A stretch of DNA of 6,676 nt from Candidatus Saccharimonadota bacterium (GTDB taxonomy: Bacteria; Patescibacteriota; Saccharimonadia; Saccharimonadales; UBA4665). The translations under genes and the position numbers were made by a program. The stretch spans positions 1 through 6,676 of the forward strand of contig JARIHB010000125.1 of assembly GCA_029288515.1 (NCBI GenBank), given 5' to 3'. Positions 1 through 5,148 of the stretch are shown here, piece by piece (within the stretch, counting starts at the first letter, position 1; the number at the start of each line of letters is the position of its first letter). Below the pieces are notes generated by a model. The model was not told the origin of the DNA. It saw only the letters and a program-made list of their open reading frames with translations, and did no database searches.

Positions 1-31
1 GCTTTAGATACTCATACTCCCCGTGTGCCAT
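1..31 (-). CDS. start of a divergent gene, cut by the left edge (partial)
   Basis: Reading the minus strand from 31 gives an open frame of ten codons, MAHGEYEYLK, that leaves the window at position 1. The only support beyond the open frame is a good minus-strand promoter whose -10 box (45-40) lies 8 nt before this ATG, so transcription would begin almost at the start codon. There is no Shine-Dalgarno sequence before it. A second ATG at 19-17 on the same strand does follow a GGGGAG, but that frame stops after three codons, so it is not the start. No function can be given from ten residues. An alternative is that 1-54 on the plus strand is the tail of an upstream gene, since that frame ends with TAA at 52-54. 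Confidence 0.45.
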   Translation of the reverse strand, partial: MAHGEYEYLK

Positions 32-39
32 CAATAAGC

Positions 40-68
40 ATTATAGGTAACTAACCGCGCGCTGTCAT
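40..68 (-). promoter_or_regulatory. sigma70-type promoter for the left-edge minus-strand gene
   Basis: On the minus strand the -35 box is ATGACA (68-63, five of six consensus bases) and the -10 box is TATAAT (45-40, perfect), with a 17-bp spacer. The expected transcription start, about 7 nt past the -10 box, falls around 34-32, only 1-3 nt before the ATG at 31. This predicts a leaderless or nearly leaderless mRNA. A second TTGACA (74-69) sits 23 bp from the -10 box, too far to be the -35. Confidence 0.6.
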
Positions 69-121
69 TGTCAAATATACTGCGCAAGAAGAGCAGAGCG
101 GTCTGTCCGCCACACCACTCA

Positions 122-130
122 TGATAAAAT
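122..130 (+). promoter_or_regulatory. possible extended -10 promoter for the phosphotransferase gene
   Basis: TGATAAAAT fits an extended -10 element (TGn followed by TAAAAT, five of six matches to TATAAT). No -35 box is seen at 16-18 bp. If it is used, transcription would start near 137, which favours the ATG at 141 over the one at 129 because the latter lies inside the -10 box. A competing -10 candidate, TATACT at 76-81, also lacks a -35 box and would leave a leader of about 40 nt without a Shine-Dalgarno site. Confidence 0.3.
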
Positions 131-1145
131 GTCGCCAGCTATGGAAAAAAAGGCGGTTCACAGGATATTGGCAGCGTATGGTATACAAGGCGCACAGCTT
201 ATGGCCGTACAAAAAGGCTATCGTAATGAGTCTCACCCGTTCAGGCTGCCGGATGGCGGACGCTTAAATTTTATCGTATATAAAAATGAACCGGACATCC
301 AACAAACTATCGCAAATGCTAATCGCGTAGCTGACTATGCCGCGGCTCGTGGCCTGCCAGCCCGCACTACCTACGATCCGCGCATACTCCGAATAGCGAG
401 CGGTCAGCGAACGCGGTTCGGTTCGTTATACGCCTATCTGCCAGGCGACACCATACCCTGGGAGGCATATACAAAGGAGCATATTAAACTGCTGGGCAAA
501 GCCATGAGTGACCTGCACGCTGTGCTGGCCGCGCTGCCAGGCGACAGCTTGCCACATGTTGACGATGTTTATACGAATATCCTGGACTGCATGGGGAGGT
601 ACTTTGAAGATGCCCAGGTACAGGCCGCTATCCGCCGCAAGCTTGGCGTACTGGTGCCAGCTCGATCGCTTCAGAAGTGCCGCGCCGTCCTTCACATGAG
701 CCGCCAGCTTGCTGGCCAGCAAGTACTGCACATGGATTTTGTCCGTGGGAACATATTGTTCGCGAGCCAGAACGAACGCCTACAGGTAAGTGGTATTCTC
801 GACTTCGAAAAAACAGCGTACGGGCATCCGCTGTTCGATATTGCCCGCACCCTGGCTTTTCTGCTTGTAGACTGTAAGTACAAAGAGGCTGGCCAAGTGC
901 GCAAATACTTCCTGTACTCCGGATATACAAAACGCGGGGCGTCGGCATTTCAATCTATTACATTTTCTAATGGATTGAAAAAAGATATATCAATTATTGA
1001 ACTATTACTTAATCTGTTCTTACTGCACGATTTCTACAAATTTTTGCGGCACAATCCGTATGAATCTCTGCATCTGAATGAGCATTTTGTACGTACCCGG
1101 CGCTTGCTTATCCGGCGCGGCGTGTTACACAAACTGAGTGCATAG
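129..1145 (+). CDS. APH-type phosphotransferase (aminoglycoside/choline kinase-like fold)
   Basis: This 338-residue protein is a member of the protein-kinase-like phosphotransferase family (APH), soluble and ATP-dependent. The Brenner motif is intact: H201-M-D203 with N208 four residues on, where D203 is the catalytic base and N208 binds metal. The metal-binding DFE follows at 225-227 in the usual spacing (SGILDFEKTAYGHPLFDIAR). The N-lobe has a likely ATP-contacting lysine at 52 (FIVYKNEP) and the hinge is near YAYLPGD (101-107). The length is normal for the family. The natural substrate cannot be told: members act on aminoglycosides, choline, homoserine, fructosamine, hydroxyurea and others, and nothing nearby points to resistance. 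The start is uncertain: ATG 129 is the outermost, but ATG 141 (334 residues) fits the promoter-like TGATAAAAT better, and neither has a Shine-Dalgarno sequence. It converges on the minus-strand gene ending at 1164. Confidence 0.85.
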   Translation: MSPAMEKKAVHRILAAYGIQGAQLMAVQKGYRNESHPFRLPDGGRLNFIVYKNEPDIQQTIANANRVADYAAARGLPARTTYDPRILRIASGQRTRFGSLYAYLPGDTIPWEAYTKEHIKLLGKAMSDLHAVLAALPGDSLPHVDDVYTNILDCMGRYFEDAQVQAAIRRKLGVLVPARSLQKCRAVLHMSRQLAGQQVLHMDFVRGNILFASQNERLQVSGILDFEKTAYGHPLFDIARTLAFLLVDCKYKEAGQVRKYFLYSGYTKRGASAFQSITFSNGLKKDISIIELLLNLFLLHDFYKFLRHNPYESLHLNEHFVRTRRLLIRRGVLHKLSA

Positions 1146-1158
1146 TGCGCACACTGGC

Positions 1159-1173
1159 CGGCGTTATGCGCCG
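1159..1173. terminator. short GC hairpin between convergent genes, weak terminator candidate
   Basis: CGGCG-TTATG-CGCCG forms a 5-bp all-GC stem with a 5-nt loop on either strand. It lies at the junction of the convergent genes, 14 bases past the phosphotransferase stop, and overlaps the stop codon of the minus-strand gene. No T-tract follows on either side, so it does not meet the usual intrinsic terminator pattern and may be chance. Confidence 0.2.
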
Positions 1174-1934
1174 AACACCGCAGCACGGATCCGCTCTACG
1201 ATAGCTTTCGCTTTCTCGTATTCAGGAATACCGGCAGGTTGGCCGTCAATGCCAGCCATCTCCGATCTGGTAGCCGCCGGATACATGCGCACAGCAGCAT
1301 CGCCGTCGCCTTCAGTAGTAAGTTCCCAGCGTTCAAGGGGTGCAAGCCCGTCACCTCCTGTAGATGCATGCCGTTCAAAGCTAATAAGGTTCACGCGGTC
1401 AGCTCTGGTTAAGGCCCCCCACTCGTCGCCACGCACTGCCGTCTGTAGTGGGTCTTCTCCCTTTACGGTCGTAACATTCACCGTCTGGTCGTCCCGCTCG
1501 ATAAGGCGCACAACAGGGCGATTACCTTCTGTGCCAATGTGGAGTCCTGATTTGCCATAGACATGACCAACCATTGCCGTTCCAGATAGCGTTGGCATGC
1601 GGTCAACTTCTGTCTTTCCCGTGCTGTCGCGGAGTATCGCGCGGCCATCTGCAGTTGTTTGTGCTTCACTTTGCCACAGCTCGCCCAAGAGACTCTCAGC
1701 ACTTGTAACCGTACTGTTTCGGATTGCTGTCACATCAGGTTCACGAATTTCCTCGGTGTCTATCCGCACCAGGTAACCATATACTTTAGGTTGACGATCT
1801 TCATATAGCGGCGCATCGGTATTTCCCGGATGTAGGTCGGAAACAAAGAAGCCGCTCCCAGCTGGGTCGTAGCGTTCACCAGGCAAGTCGCCTTTGAATG
1901 GGTCGTCATCGTTGGGAGGATCGATTTCAAACAT
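1164..1934 (-). CDS. hypothetical acidic, cysteine-free protein
   Basis: The 256-residue product is not recognised. It starts with an acidic, proline-rich stretch (MFEIDPPNDDDPFKGDLPGE), has no signal peptide or membrane segment, and contains no cysteine. The middle and C-terminal parts are rich in Thr, Val, Gly, Glu and Asp with short alternating hydrophobic runs (KVYGYLVRI at 50-58, RPVVRLIERDDQTVNVTTV at 139-157, RWELTTEG at 202-209), which suggests beta-strands; the last 20 residues look helical (EYEKAKAIVERIRAAVF). This would suit a soluble beta-rich protein. The frame is open along its full length and has its own promoter, which favours it over the overlapping plus-strand frame at 1138-1560. 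The ATG at 1934 lies 8 nt after a -10 box, so the mRNA may be leaderless; there is no Shine-Dalgarno sequence. It is divergent from the nucleotide operon and could be controlled from the same 118-bp gap. Confidence 0.75.
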   Translation of the reverse strand: MFEIDPPNDDDPFKGDLPGERYDPAGSGFFVSDLHPGNTDAPLYEDRQPKVYGYLVRIDTEEIREPDVTAIRNSTVTSAESLLGELWQSEAQTTADGRAILRDSTGKTEVDRMPTLSGTAMVGHVYGKSGLHIGTEGNRPVVRLIERDDQTVNVTTVKGEDPLQTAVRGDEWGALTRADRVNLISFERHASTGGDGLAPLERWELTTEGDGDAAVRMYPAATRSEMAGIDGQPAGIPEYEKAKAIVERIRAAVFGA

Positions 1935-1942
1935 AACATCAT

Positions 1943-1971
1943 ATGATACGCATCCCCTATACCATAATCAA
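1943..1971 (-). promoter_or_regulatory. sigma70-type promoter for the minus-strand hypothetical gene
   Basis: On the minus strand TTGATT (1971-1966) and TATCAT (1948-1943) are separated by exactly 17 bp. The -10 box ends 8 nt before the ATG at 1934, so the transcript should begin within a few bases of the start codon. A perfect 10-bp palindrome, ATCATATGAT (1938-1947), overlaps the -10 box and could hold an operator, although a palindrome this short and AT-rich may be chance. Confidence 0.55.
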
Positions 1972-1978
1972 GCCTTAT

Positions 1979-1998
1979 GCAAATCTGAAGATTATTGC
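1979..1998. repeat. imperfect inverted repeat upstream of the operon promoter
   Basis: GCAA-ATCT, a GA centre, then AGAT and TTGC separated by a TA bulge, give two 4-bp blocks on each arm; the inner AATCT/AGATT (1982-1986 and 1989-1993) is a perfect 5-bp pair. It lies between the two divergent promoters, about 26 bp upstream of the operon -10 box, where a regulator could bind. Nothing else supports a role. Confidence 0.3.
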
Positions 1999-2020
1999 TA
2001 CACTTTACTAACACTAAAAA

Positions 2021-2029
2021 TGCTATACT
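2021..2029 (+). promoter_or_regulatory. extended -10 promoter of the nucleotide-metabolism operon
   Basis: TGCTATACT is an extended -10 element: TGn followed by TATACT (2024-2029), five of six matches to TATAAT. No convincing -35 box is found at 16-18 bp, which is tolerated in extended -10 promoters. Transcription would start near 2036, leaving a leader of about 17 nt that contains the Shine-Dalgarno site. Confidence 0.6.
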
Positions 2030-2040
2030 CAGGAAAAAGA

Positions 2041-2046
2041 GGGGAG
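2041..2046 (+). promoter_or_regulatory. Shine-Dalgarno site that fixes the start of the nucleotidyltransferase
   Basis: GGGGAG, 6 nt before the ATG at 2053, sits downstream of the operon promoter. The frame is open back to an ATG at 1894, but that start would lie upstream of the promoter and inside the divergent gene, so 2053 is the real start. Confidence 0.8.
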
Positions 2047-2052
2047 TGCGCC

Positions 2053-2610
2053 ATGGCTTCGTCTTGGAAGAAGCGACTAATTTCGCAAAGTGATTTGATG
2101 ACGTTACATGAAAAACTCAAAGAAAAGGGCAAAAAGATCGTGTTTACCGCCGGCTCATGGGACTTGTTGCACGTGGGTCACTGCCGCTACTTTGAAGAAG
2201 CGAAAAAGCACGGCGATGTGTTGGTGGTGGGCGTTAGCAGTAACGAAGCTATCCGCCGCGTGAAGGGCCAAAATAAACCTATACTAGATGAAAAAATCCG
2301 GGCCGAAATGCTAACCTATCTACGATCAATTGAATTTGTAACCATACTGCCCGAGCCTAGCTGCCAGCCCACTCTGGGACTATTGCGGCCGGATGTATAC
2401 ATCACCGTAAAAGAAGACTGGACAGATAACTATAAAGAGTCGAAAGAATATAAAACGGTTGTGAAGTACGGCGGCGAAGTGAAGGTTGTTGACCGGCAAT
2501 CTACAGCTCTTTCTACCACCAAAATTGTCCAGCGGGCCATTGGCGGCGAACTGGGCAGTATCTTTAAAGACTTCATGGAACTGCGCAAAGATCCGCTTAA
2601 GGAGAAATAA
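2053..2610 (+). CDS. HxGH-family nucleotidyltransferase (RfaE2/TagD-like adenylyl- or cytidylyltransferase)
   Basis: This 185-residue cytosolic enzyme would transfer AMP or CMP from ATP or CTP to a phosphorylated small molecule. The signature is GSWDLLHVGH (34-43) right after the first beta-strand (KIVFTA), with catalytic H40 and H43. It is followed by the usual strand and loop (DVLVVGVSSNEAIRRVKG, 55-72), the K..PI..E..R segment (76-83), the LRPDVYITVKEDW segment, and STTK (154-157) in place of the family's C-terminal ISSTKI-like motif. The pattern is nearest to the ADP-heptose synthase C-domain group (RfaE2/HldE), but the substrate is not readable; glycerol-3-phosphate, ethanolamine-phosphate or FMN are alternatives. 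It is the first gene of the operon, and its stop codon shares one base with the next ATG (TAATG). The start is chosen by the promoter and GGGGAG site just upstream. Confidence 0.85.
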   Translation: MASSWKKRLISQSDLMTLHEKLKEKGKKIVFTAGSWDLLHVGHCRYFEEAKKHGDVLVVGVSSNEAIRRVKGQNKPILDEKIRAEMLTYLRSIEFVTILPEPSCQPTLGLLRPDVYITVKEDWTDNYKESKEYKTVVKYGGEVKVVDRQSTALSTTKIVQRAIGGELGSIFKDFMELRKDPLKEK

Positions 2611-3605
2611 TGCAGCTGACGCCAGAGGAACAGAAGAAGCAGGAGCTGTATCGCGACGCCCGATTTACCGAACAGTACGACACGATTTGGCAGTCGGTAG
2701 GCAAGTGCGTATTCTGTGACCTGCGCGAAAAATATGTCTTTTTTGAAGAAAACGGCGTAGTTATGACTGTAAGCCTATACGCCTACATTGACGGACATTT
2801 TATGATTGTACCCCGGCGCCACATCAGATCCCTCAAGGAACTCACCCAAGGCGAGTGGGATACGGTCCGTAAATTTACCTATATTGCCAAAAAGCTCATC
2901 AAAGATGTGCATGGTGTGCGCGGCATGCAGCTCGTACAAAAAGATGGCTCTGACGCCCAGAGTACTGTCGATCAGCACCTACACTTTCACTGCATTCCAT
3001 TTGATGCCCCAGACCTGTGCACCTGGAATTACCGCAAACTGCGATACACTCCCCTGGAGAGCGCCCAATTGTATAAAAATGCCAGCAAAAAAATCATTAA
3101 GCTGGACCGCAAGTTTACCGAGAAGTACAGCTCGCCCCAAAGCACGCGTATTGCGTGCGATGTCATCTTGCGCGATACGAAGGGCCGAATGCTGTTCCAG
3201 GAGCGCACCCCGGCGCATCGCCTGGTACCCGATTATCTGACGCTGCCAGGCGGCGGAGTTGACCGAGTGGATGTGCGGCTGGAACAAGAACTGGCCCGTG
3301 AAGTACGCGAAGAGATTGGTTTTGACATTACCGGGTTGCCTATTGCGCTCCTTGATTCTCGGCCAGGCGCGATTACACACACCCAAACCGAAGCCCACTT
3401 GCATACCACATTCTCGGTAGAAACGCACTTTTTGTGGAATACATACTTCATCGACAATATTCCCCCGGACACGTCGTTCACACCGGCCGATGACTGCCAG
3501 GATGTTGTCTGGCTGACCATGCAAGAAGCATTAGCTAATGACCGTATTTCGCCTGGCATCCGTGACGTGCTGCAGCGCGTGCCAAAGCAGAAGGCGCCGA
3601 AGTGA
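2610..3605 (+). CDS. HIT domain-Nudix hydrolase fusion protein
   Basis: The 331-residue protein carries two nucleotide hydrolase domains. Residues 30-135 form a HIT domain: C33-V-F-C36 at the front as in many HIT proteins, the strand YIDGHFMIVPRRHI (59-72), and the catalytic triad H123-L-H125-F-H127. Such domains cleave nucleotide phosphoramidates or diadenosine polyphosphates. Residues 178-325 form a Nudix domain with a box at 216-238: G216, then R230-E231-V232-R233-E234-E235-I236-G237-F238. The metal-binding REVREE part is intact, but the first conserved Glu of GX5EX7REUXEEXGU is V222 here. A linker of about 40 residues joins the domains. Nudix domains cleave NDP-X compounds such as damaged NTPs, Ap4A or NDP-sugars; which one is unknown. 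The start follows AAGGAG (2599-2604) by 5 nt and overlaps the upstream stop by one base. The stop TGA overlaps the next start (GTGA). Confidence 0.85.
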   Translation: MQLTPEEQKKQELYRDARFTEQYDTIWQSVGKCVFCDLREKYVFFEENGVVMTVSLYAYIDGHFMIVPRRHIRSLKELTQGEWDTVRKFTYIAKKLIKDVHGVRGMQLVQKDGSDAQSTVDQHLHFHCIPFDAPDLCTWNYRKLRYTPLESAQLYKNASKKIIKLDRKFTEKYSSPQSTRIACDVILRDTKGRMLFQERTPAHRLVPDYLTLPGGGVDRVDVRLEQELAREVREEIGFDITGLPIALLDSRPGAITHTQTEAHLHTTFSVETHFLWNTYFIDNIPPDTSFTPADDCQDVVWLTMQEALANDRISPGIRDVLQRVPKQKAPK

Positions 3606-4600
3606 GCAGCGCCACCACCATACGCGCATACGATTGGGCCGATCTGGCCTTCGGCAGCAAAAAACCGCTGCGCGTGTTACAGGCAACCTTTATTGCCGCG
3701 CCGCGTGAACTGTCCGAAAAACGTTTCAAGCAGCTCATAGCTGCTTACCTCCCAAAGGGTAATATCGTGCTGGGCATATCAAAAGAAGCATACGTATTAG
3801 GCTTCGAAGACCAACCGCAATTCCGCATGCTTTCACAGCAGGCCATACAAAAAGTTATCGATGCAGTGAACGCGGCAGGCAAAGGCCGCGTGTCCATAAC
3901 CGTGCTGATGTATTTTCAGCGAGAGCTGCCGTACATTTTAGAGAAACTCAGATTTAAACACGTCGTTTTCGTAAACGGTTCATGGCAGCACGTACTTCAC
4001 AGTTCGCCGGCATATTACTACTTAGCGTCCACCCGTACACCATACGATATGGTCTCGCCATTTACTGACGAAAAAGAAGCCGAAGCCTACGAGCACCGTA
4101 TGAACGAGCATATTACTAGCAAGCTCGACAGGCGTTACCCAGGTGAGACATTCACCGAGCATCAGATGCTGGAAATCGCTCAGGATGTGGCGAAAGCTTC
4201 GTATGATTACAGTTTTCAGACTGGCGCAGCACTCGGCCGGCGCGTTGCCGGTAAAAAAACATACGCCCTTATCGGGGCTGGCGTTAATAAGGTGGTGCCC
4301 TATCAGACATATGCAATGCACTTTGGTTCATTGCGCGAAAAAAACTTCTCGCCGGCCAACGACCTTAACTACTACGACACCATCCATGCCGAAGTAGACA
4401 CTCTTATTAATGCGCAAAAGAATAAGCTATCGCTTGAGAAAACGACACTGTTTATCAATCTTATGCCCTGTCCCACGTGCGCCCGCATGTTGTCGCAAAC
4501 CGACATTACCGAATTTGTATATCAAATTGACCATTCCGACGGCTACGCCGTAAAAATGCTTGAAACAGCAGGCAAAACAGTAAGGAGGGTTGTGCTATGA
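3602..4600 (+). CDS. CMP/dCMP-type deaminase with long unrecognised N-terminal domain
   Basis: The C-terminal half (about 190-332) of this 332-residue protein is a zinc-dependent cytidine/deoxycytidylate deaminase domain: H262-A-E264 (zinc ligand and proton shuttle) and P289-C290-P-T-C293 (zinc ligands) are in the family order, within INLMPCPTCARML. A dCMP deaminase role (dCMP to dUMP) fits its place directly before a DHFR gene and near thymidylate kinase, but CMP or a base could also be the substrate. Residues 1-165 are not recognised: alternating strands and helices (PLRVLQATFIAAP, GNIVLGIS, RVSITVLMYF, HVVFVNGSW) suggest an alpha/beta nucleotide-binding-type fold. The whole protein is about twice the length of a lone dCMP deaminase (roughly 130-180 residues). 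It starts with GTG, sharing four bases with the previous stop; AGAAGG (3589-3594) sits 7 nt upstream. It ends in an ATGA overlap with the next gene. Confidence 0.85.
   Translation: MSSATTIRAYDWADLAFGSKKPLRVLQATFIAAPRELSEKRFKQLIAAYLPKGNIVLGISKEAYVLGFEDQPQFRMLSQQAIQKVIDAVNAAGKGRVSITVLMYFQRELPYILEKLRFKHVVFVNGSWQHVLHSSPAYYYLASTRTPYDMVSPFTDEKEAEAYEHRMNEHITSKLDRRYPGETFTEHQMLEIAQDVAKASYDYSFQTGAALGRRVAGKKTYALIGAGVNKVVPYQTYAMHFGSLREKNFSPANDLNYYDTIHAEVDTLINAQKNKLSLEKTTLFINLMPCPTCARMLSQTDITEFVYQIDHSDGYAVKMLETAGKTVRRVVL
4582..4588 (+). promoter_or_regulatory. strong Shine-Dalgarno site for the DHFR gene
   Basis: AAGGAGG, inside the last codons of the deaminase gene and 8 nt before the ATG at 4597, is a full match to the anti-Shine-Dalgarno core and the strongest such site in the window. 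It suggests the DHFR gene can be initiated well on its own in addition to coupling through the ATGA overlap. Confidence 0.85.
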
Positions 4601-5109
4601 GAGTATTTATTATTGCCGCTATTACTGCCGACGGATTTATCGGCAGGCATTCGTTGCATGGTTCGGACTGGACCAGCCGCGAAGATAAAAAACTATTCGT
4701 ACGTTTGACTAAAGAGGCAGGCGTTATGGTGATGGGATCGCACACGTTTGCTACTATCAATCGCGCCCTTCCAGGCAGACGGAACATTGTGCTCACCAGT
4801 CGCCCGGACGTCATACAGATTGAAGGCGTTGAGGCCACTAATGACGCACCAGCCGAACTGGTTGCTCGTTTGGAAAAGGAGAGCACCGCCGCACTCGCCG
4901 TTTGCGGGGGTGCATCGGTGTACGCTCAGTTTATGGAAGCCGGCCTTGTAGACGAGCTGTATTTGACAGTTGAGCCATTACTATTTGGCAAAGGCGTGCC
5001 TCTGTTCTCCGGCGAATTGGACGCAAAGCTGACGTTGCTGGATACTGAACAGATCAACGACAACAGCATTTTGTTGCATTATGCCGTACAGCACGATCGC
5101 GAGAGATAG
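4597..5109 (+). CDS. dihydrofolate reductase family protein
   Basis: The 170-residue protein matches the DHFR family in length and order of motifs. It begins VFIIAAITADGFIGR (3-17), where the strand and DGFIG turn match the NADPH and folate site start. D30 in W-T-S-R-E-D-K-K-L-F aligns with the catalytic acid of FolA (Asp27 in E. coli). VMGSHTFATI (45-54), LPGRRNIVLTSRP (58-70) and the NADPH-binding CGGASVY (103-109), followed by DELYLT, are the classic blocks. The likely job is NADPH-dependent reduction of dihydrofolate to tetrahydrofolate, which is needed after ThyA-type dTMP synthesis. The DGFIG and GGASVY forms also occur in RibD C-terminal reductases, so a pteridine or riboflavin-pathway reductase is a lesser alternative. 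It is the last gene of the overlapping operon and has an ATGA overlap with the deaminase. Confidence 0.85.
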   Translation: MRVFIIAAITADGFIGRHSLHGSDWTSREDKKLFVRLTKEAGVMVMGSHTFATINRALPGRRNIVLTSRPDVIQIEGVEATNDAPAELVARLEKESTAALAVCGGASVYAQFMEAGLVDELYLTVEPLLFGKGVPLFSGELDAKLTLLDTEQINDNSILLHYAVQHDRER

Positions 5110-5118
5110 CTATATGTC

Positions 5119-5148
5119 CCATAATATGTTATTATAAATATATTATGG
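5119..5148. repeat. AT-rich inverted repeat covering the start codon of the PRTase-like gene
   Basis: CCATAATAT (5119-5127) and ATATTATGG (5140-5148) are perfect reverse complements over 9 bp, with 12 nt between them. In RNA one G-U and two A-U pairs can add to the stem (5128-5130 with 5137-5139), leaving a 6-nt loop. The ATG at 5145-5147 is inside the right arm. TATTAT (5130-5135) and TATAAA (5133-5138) between the arms resemble -10 boxes, 9 and 6 nt before the ATG. It could be an operator over a promoter, or a hairpin that hides the start in read-through mRNA. No T-run follows on the plus strand, so a terminator is unlikely. Confidence 0.6.

Noticed and set aside
1..54. Plus-strand tail of an upstream gene ending at TAA 52-54
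   Set aside because: Only 17 codons are visible with no recognisable pattern, and a strong minus-strand promoter and start occupy the same bases.
51..236. Minus-strand frame of 61 codons crossing the left divergent region
   Set aside because: It runs over both divergent promoters and the phosphotransferase start, has no start signal, and its product shows no pattern.
437..548. CTGCCAGGCGACA present twice inside the phosphotransferase gene
   Set aside because: Both copies encode an LPGD segment in the same frame; this is a short chance repeat at protein level, not a mobile or regulatory repeat.
1138..1560. Plus-strand open frame of 140 codons overlapping the minus-strand hypothetical gene
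   Set aside because: Its product is Ser/Arg/Pro-rich with no fold-like pattern, it overlaps the phosphotransferase end, and the opposite strand has a longer frame with its own promoter.
1894..2052. Upstream extension of the nucleotidyltransferase to ATG 1894
   Set aside because: The extra 53 residues cross the divergent promoter region and the N-terminus of the minus-strand gene, while ATG 2053 has a promoter and Shine-Dalgarno site directly before it.
3968..4006. GSW followed by H in the N-terminal deaminase domain, resembling GSWDLLHVGH of the upstream nucleotidyltransferase
   Set aside because: The HxGH pattern is missing and the segment lies at residues 126-133, not after the first strand of the domain, so common ancestry is not supported by this alone.
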